Shown here: positions 60,776-64,000 of the stretch, one piece after another
How positions within the stretch are numbered: the first letter of the stretch is position 1
How the letters are laid out: every line of letters begins with the position of its first letter
Assembly (NCBI GenBank): GCA_020634515.1
Contig: JACKBL010000003.1
Location: 62,001 to 126,000 of the forward strand
Length of the DNA: 64,000 bases
DNA from: Ardenticatenales bacterium
GTDB lineage: Bacteria > Chloroflexota > Anaerolineae > Promineifilales > Promineifilaceae
Reading direction: 5' to 3'
Notes under the pieces: generated by a model
Told to the model about the DNA's origin: nothing
Databases searched by the model: none
Seen by the model: only the letters and a program-made list of their open reading frames with translations
Translations under genes and position numbers: made by a program

Positions 60776-61771
60776 TCAGTTCCACGCAAGCTGGCCGCGC
60801 ACGCGCCAGTAAACGTCCGGCGGCTCCGCCAGGTCCGCCAGTCGGCGCGCCAGGGCTTCATCCCAGGCCACGTCGAGCGCGGCCACGTTGTCGCGCAGGT
60901 GGGACGCCCGCGCCGCGCCGCTGAGGACAACGTCCGCCCACGGCTGCGCCAGCACCGCCGCCAGGGCGATGGCGTCTATCGTCGTCTCCCGTTCGGCGGC
61001 GATGGTTTGCAGCAGCGCCGCTTTCGCGCGGAAGGTGGGATCATTGTTACGCGGTGTGAGGCGACCATTCGCCAGCGCCTCCTTCACGATTACGCCCATG
61101 CCGGCAGCGCGCGCCTGTGCCAGGATAATGCCGGCAGAAGGTTCCAACAAATTCCAGGTCGCCTGCACCGCATCAAACAGCCGTCGCCCGTCAATGGTCA
61201 CGTCTAGCGCCCGCCGTAGCGTCTCCGCCTGCCGCGCCCCGCTCAAGGAAAGGCCAATCCGCACGCCTTGCGCTTGCAGCGCGGCCAGTTCCACCAGGAC
61301 GGCTTCGTTTTCCAGCACGTCGCTTTCCAGGGTAGCGGAATGGATTTGGTAGAGGTTGAGGTGGTCCCCCAACCAGCCGCGACTTTCGGCCAGTTGGCGG
61401 CGGAGCACGGCCAGGGAGTGTTCTTTGATTTCGTGATGTTCGGCCTGGACTTGCCAGTTGGCGGTGTAGGTGTAGCCCCATTTGGAGCCGATGGTGATTT
61501 CTGGCGGCTGGATGCGGCGGCGGGCCAACCAGGAGGCGAGGAAGGGTTCCGCGCGGCCATAGGAACGGGCGGCATCGAAGTAGCGAATGCCGGCATTCCA
61601 CGCCGCATCCAACACCCCATGCGCCCGCGCCTCCATCACCGCCACGTCATAATTCCGCTCCAGGTCCTCATGATGACCCAGATTGATGTATCCGGGTCGC
61701 CCCAACGCCGCCAACCCCAACCCCATCCGCGTCACCAGCAAGCCCGACCGGCCTAATCTACGTCGTTCCAA
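60776..61771 (-). CDS. Aldo/keto reductase family oxidoreductase
   Basis: The 331-residue protein starts MERRRLGRSGLLVTRMGLGL. It shows a TIM-barrel pattern with the catalytic Asp and Tyr in YFDAARSYGRAEPFL, a Lys in TIGSKWGYTY, and a substrate-side LNLYQIHSATLES where the usual His is present. It uses NAD(P)H; the substrate is unknown. A sharp strand-composition switch centred on TGCCGGCA lies at about 61590 in this gene. Confidence 0.87.
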   Translation of the reverse strand: MERRRLGRSGLLVTRMGLGLAALGRPGYINLGHHEDLERNYDVAVMEARAHGVLDAAWNAGIRYFDAARSYGRAEPFLASWLARRRIQPPEITIGSKWGYTYTANWQVQAEHHEIKEHSLAVLRRQLAESRGWLGDHLNLYQIHSATLESDVLENEAVLVELAALQAQGVRIGLSLSGARQAETLRRALDVTIDGRRLFDAVQATWNLLEPSAGIILAQARAAGMGVIVKEALANGRLTPRNNDPTFRAKAALLQTIAAERETTIDAIALAAVLAQPWADVVLSGAARASHLRDNVAALDVAWDEALARRLADLAEPPDVYWRVRGQLAWN

Positions 61772-61777
61772 AGCGGC

Positions 61778-62323
61778 CTATCCTTTAGCGGCAACTTGCC
61801 GCACACTCACTTCCGCCACAAACGAACGCGGCTCAACGATAATCTGCCGTCCCGCCCCCTCGAAGTTGAGCGTCTGTACCGGGCCGGAGGAGAAGAAATG
61901 CTCCGCCTTCTCCCCGTTGATCTTCGTTTCCGTGACAAACGCCACCGAATCCACGCGCACACCCACATCGGCGGGCACAAACATGTCCAACTCCGTGACA
62001 AATCCATGCAGGCGCAGGCGCGTCTGCCCCAGGGGAATATCCGCGCCCGTCATGTCCAGGTCCACGTCCATCACGAAACCGGTAAAATCCTCCGACGAGA
62101 CCGTCCAGGGACCGCCGCGATCAATGTCGCCAATGATTTTGGTCGTGTCCACCGTATCCGGCCCCGTCATGCGCGGGCGCAGGATAAACCACATCCCCAC
62201 CAAAATGAGCGCCGCCGGCCAACAAAACGCGCCAATGTCTATGTTGGTCAAGTTCCCAATTAGAAACAAAACGCCCAGCAAGATAATTGCCAGGCCCCAG
62301 TACAACTGTCCTCGATTTTGCAT
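61778..62323 (-). CDS. LiaF-like / DUF5668 membrane protein
   Basis: The ATG at 62323 (MQNRGQLYWG) is chosen because the upstream frame is REP-like repeat. The 181-residue protein has two hydrophobic helices (LYWGLAIILLGVLFLIGNL, and ALILVGMWFIL), then a beta-rich C-terminal domain (FVMDVDLDMTGADIPLGQTR) like the LiaF cell-wall-stress family. LiaF usually acts with a LiaRS two-component system, which is not present here. Confidence 0.75.
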   Translation of the reverse strand: MQNRGQLYWGLAIILLGVLFLIGNLTNIDIGAFCWPAALILVGMWFILRPRMTGPDTVDTTKIIGDIDRGGPWTVSSEDFTGFVMDVDLDMTGADIPLGQTRLRLHGFVTELDMFVPADVGVRVDSVAFVTETKINGEKAEHFFSSGPVQTLNFEGAGRQIIVEPRSFVAEVSVRQVAAKG

Positions 62324-62334
62324 GTTGGTTCTCC

Positions 62335-62431
62335 CGAACCTTTCTGGAAGCTGGTTTTCAGTTCCGAGAAGGTAGAAACTTGCTGGAAGTGAATGAACCT
62401 CTCTGGAAGTTGTTAGCTTCCAGAAAGGTGG
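62335..62431. repeat. Degenerate CTTCC-type palindrome cluster
   Basis: Several variants of CTTTCTGGAAGC and GCTTCCAGAAAGG alternate over about 100 bp upstream of the LiaF-like gene. They look like a diverged branch of the CTTCCGGGAAG family. Confidence 0.45.
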
Positions 62432-62476
62432 AATCTTCAACCCAATACGCATAAAATGCCCGTTTTGTTGCCACGC

Positions 62477-63535
62477 CTAATCGCGGGTGATGCGGTAAAG
62501 ACGCCCACGCCCATAGTCGCTGAGGAGCAGGCCGCCATCCGGCAAGGGCAGCAGGTGCTGCGGATGATCCAGGCCGCTGATGAAGGGGAGCGATTCGCCA
62601 CGGGCATTATCGCCATCGTACCGCACCGGCACGCGCACGACTTCGCCGCGCACCCACAGGGCCACGAGCAGCGTGTCCGGCTCCCACGGAGAGGCGAGAA
62701 CACCGGTGGGCGTGGCGGCGGCGGGGAAGAGGGCAACCGGGGACCGGGTTTGGGCGCATTGGGTTGGCGTGCCCCCAAAATTCTCGGCCACTTCCTGAAA
62801 GCCAAAACAGGCAGGCCAACCAAAATCCGCCCCCATCACCACCAGGTTCAACTCATCCGGTGGCGCGGTTCCGCTCACTTTATCGTCTCCAATCTCCGTG
62901 ATCCACAGCCGCCCCGCCGCGTCAAATGTGTGCGCGTAGGCCCCTTTCAGGCCGGTGGCGATGGGTTGTGGCCGGTCTGGATGGGCAGGATCTAGCCGCC
63001 ACAAGGTGGCCGACCCAGGGCGAGGTTGGTTTCCCTGGCGGCTGCCGCTGGTTTCGTAAATAAGGAAGCCATCTGGCGTTACCGTCAATGTGCCGTTGGA
63101 GCGGCTATTGTAGGGCAGGTCGGCGAGGATGGTTTGTGGCGGCTCCAGGCGACCATCCGGGGACAGGGGGGCACGCAGGAGCGTGTTGCCGGCAGCAATC
63201 CACAGTGCGCCATCCAGAAAGGCAAGTCCGGTTGGCTTGAAGAGGTTGTCCAACAGGAGACGCTGCTGTCCGTCGGGGAGGGAGAGGGCGATGATCTGGC
63301 CTGTGCCGGCATTTTCCGGGCCATTCAACTGCGCCAACCACAACCACCCATCCGGTCCCCAGATCATCTGCGTCGGGCCTTGCAGCCCCTCCCACGCCTG
63401 TTCCGCATGGTAGCCTGCCGGCATTTGGAGATCGTTTTGTGCCGGCATCACCGTCGGCGCCACATCCCCCGTCCTCCCACACGCCGCCAACAACAAAACA
63501 ACCAGGAATGACAACCCGCGTCTCCATTTCATCAT
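62477..63535 (-). CDS. PQQ-dependent sugar dehydrogenase-like lipoprotein (beta-propeller)
   Basis: The 352-residue protein has a signal peptide with lipobox LLAAC. A six-bladed propeller follows, with repeated blades (PTQMIWGPDGWLWLAQLNGP, PTGLAFLDGALWIAAGN, YAHTFDAAGRLWITEIGDDK) as in soluble glucose or sorbosone dehydrogenases. The DELNLVVMGADFGWPACFGF block is typical. PQQ ligands cannot be confirmed by eye, so it may be a non-catalytic NHL-like propeller. Confidence 0.8.
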   Translation of the reverse strand: MMKWRRGLSFLVVLLLAACGRTGDVAPTVMPAQNDLQMPAGYHAEQAWEGLQGPTQMIWGPDGWLWLAQLNGPENAGTGQIIALSLPDGQQRLLLDNLFKPTGLAFLDGALWIAAGNTLLRAPLSPDGRLEPPQTILADLPYNSRSNGTLTVTPDGFLIYETSGSRQGNQPRPGSATLWRLDPAHPDRPQPIATGLKGAYAHTFDAAGRLWITEIGDDKVSGTAPPDELNLVVMGADFGWPACFGFQEVAENFGGTPTQCAQTRSPVALFPAAATPTGVLASPWEPDTLLVALWVRGEVVRVPVRYDGDNARGESLPFISGLDHPQHLLPLPDGGLLLSDYGRGRLYRITRD

Positions 63536-63879
63536 GCGCCATGCTCCAACGGCAAACCAGACACGCCTAATGCCCTACAACCTCGATTACCCTGCTGCGT
63601 ATAGAGGGACGAACGCGACTTCAACATGGGCGACCAATCACGGGCAATCACTGACGAACCCGACCACCGCCCATGACCCACTTGCGATCATTTCCCGGCG
63701 TCCCCCATACGTGGGGCAGACCACGATGGATGAAGACGATCCCCAATTGTGACGGCCACAGATTGTGACGGCCGAGATCGCGCGGATTTTTGTTTTGTGC
63801 GCACAACGACTGCGCCGCGGACACCGGCAACTATCAGCTTTCTGTCAGGTGGGTAGAAAATCGCCCTACGAAGGAGAAC
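63536..63879. other. Intergenic region without supported gene
   Basis: Contains two direct copies of TTGTGACGGCC (near 63749 and 63767) and a TAGAAAATCGCCCTACG fragment of the GGGCGATTT palindromes just before the DUF4389 gene. A 72-codon frame at 63534-63752 has no recognisable sequence. Confidence 0.4.
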
Positions 63880-64000
63880 ATGATGAACGATTACCCTGAA
63901 TACGCAGCCCGTCTGGAAGTAGACTATCCCCAGACACTGGACAGGTTAACAACCCTCTTCCGAATCATCTGGATCATCCCCATTGCCATCATCCTGAGCC
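63880..64000 (+). CDS. DUF4389 membrane protein, 3'-truncated by window edge
   Basis: An ATG-ATG pair (63880/63883) follows AAGGAG. The 40 residues visible read YPEYAARLEVDYPQTLDRLT then TLFRIIWIIPIAIILS, the start of a DUF4389 protein with its first membrane helix. Function is unknown. Confidence 0.8.
   Translation, partial: MMNDYPEYAARLEVDYPQTLDRLTTLFRIIWIIPIAIILS

Noticed and set aside
63534..63752. 72-codon plus-strand frame
   Set aside because: Low-complexity composition, no ribosome binding site and no family features.

Overview
The window reads as chromosome from a GC-rich member of the Chloroflexota, probably a filamentous Anaerolineae or Ardenticatenia-type organism. This is an inference from gene content: Pro/Thr-rich stalk proteins, gingipain-family proteases, DUF4342 and DUF4389 proteins, a NACHT-FGE protein diversified by a retroelement, and an RpoC with a long N-terminal coiled-coil insertion. 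No rRNA, tRNA, CRISPR array or intact insertion sequence was found.

Layout. 1-6020: a surface/secretion cassette of two C25 (gingipain-fold) proteases flanking an S26-type signal peptidase and a stalked surface protein. 6421-7386: a tyrosine-recombinase-fold protein that lacks its catalytic residues. 7881-10876: an MscS channel, then a translationally coupled SIS-domain/PfkB sugar pair. 11036-12892: a DUF4342 protein and an ArsA/Get3-type ATPase. 13083-17297 (minus strand): a decayed diversity-generating retroelement (DGR) in the order target gene with VR, avd, TR, RT. The TR/VR pair still shows adenine-specific substitution. 17561-28132 (plus strand): a compact ubiquitin-like conjugation locus with a dynamin-like GTPase, a protein of unknown function, a CAP protein, E1, a ubiquitin-fold protein, E2, two JAMM peptidases and two RING-like zinc proteins. 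28301-49648: mostly metabolic and housekeeping genes (M32 and M20 peptidases, acyltransferase, acyl-CoA dehydrogenase, APC-UspA fusion, TrmB, ECF sigma with zinc-finger partner, DUF3179, Bax-inhibitor, arginase, ABC exporter, FAD and ThDP enzymes). 49861-54183: rpoC without rpoB beside it, with tandem promoters and an attenuator-like hairpin in its leader. 54766-64000: McrB-like AAA+ protein, anchor-L surface protein, aminotransferase with a divergent omega-amidase-like nitrilase, aldo/keto reductase, LiaF-like protein, PQQ-dehydrogenase-like lipoprotein, and the start of a DUF4389 gene.

Between the genes sit several families of short dispersed palindromic repeats, some in inverted copies more than 40 kb apart. 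The octamer TGCCGGCA occurs at least 70 times by eye. At most copies I checked, the plus strand switches from G/T-rich on the left to C/A-rich on the right, whichever strand the gene is on. The motif is absent from roughly 9.3 to 18.3 kb, the block holding the DGR.

The two systems most worth follow-up are the ubiquitin-like locus, which carries separate E1, E2, Ubl, two JAMM proteases and RING-like candidate E3s, and the TGCCGGCA-centred skew inversion, for which I know no described explanation.
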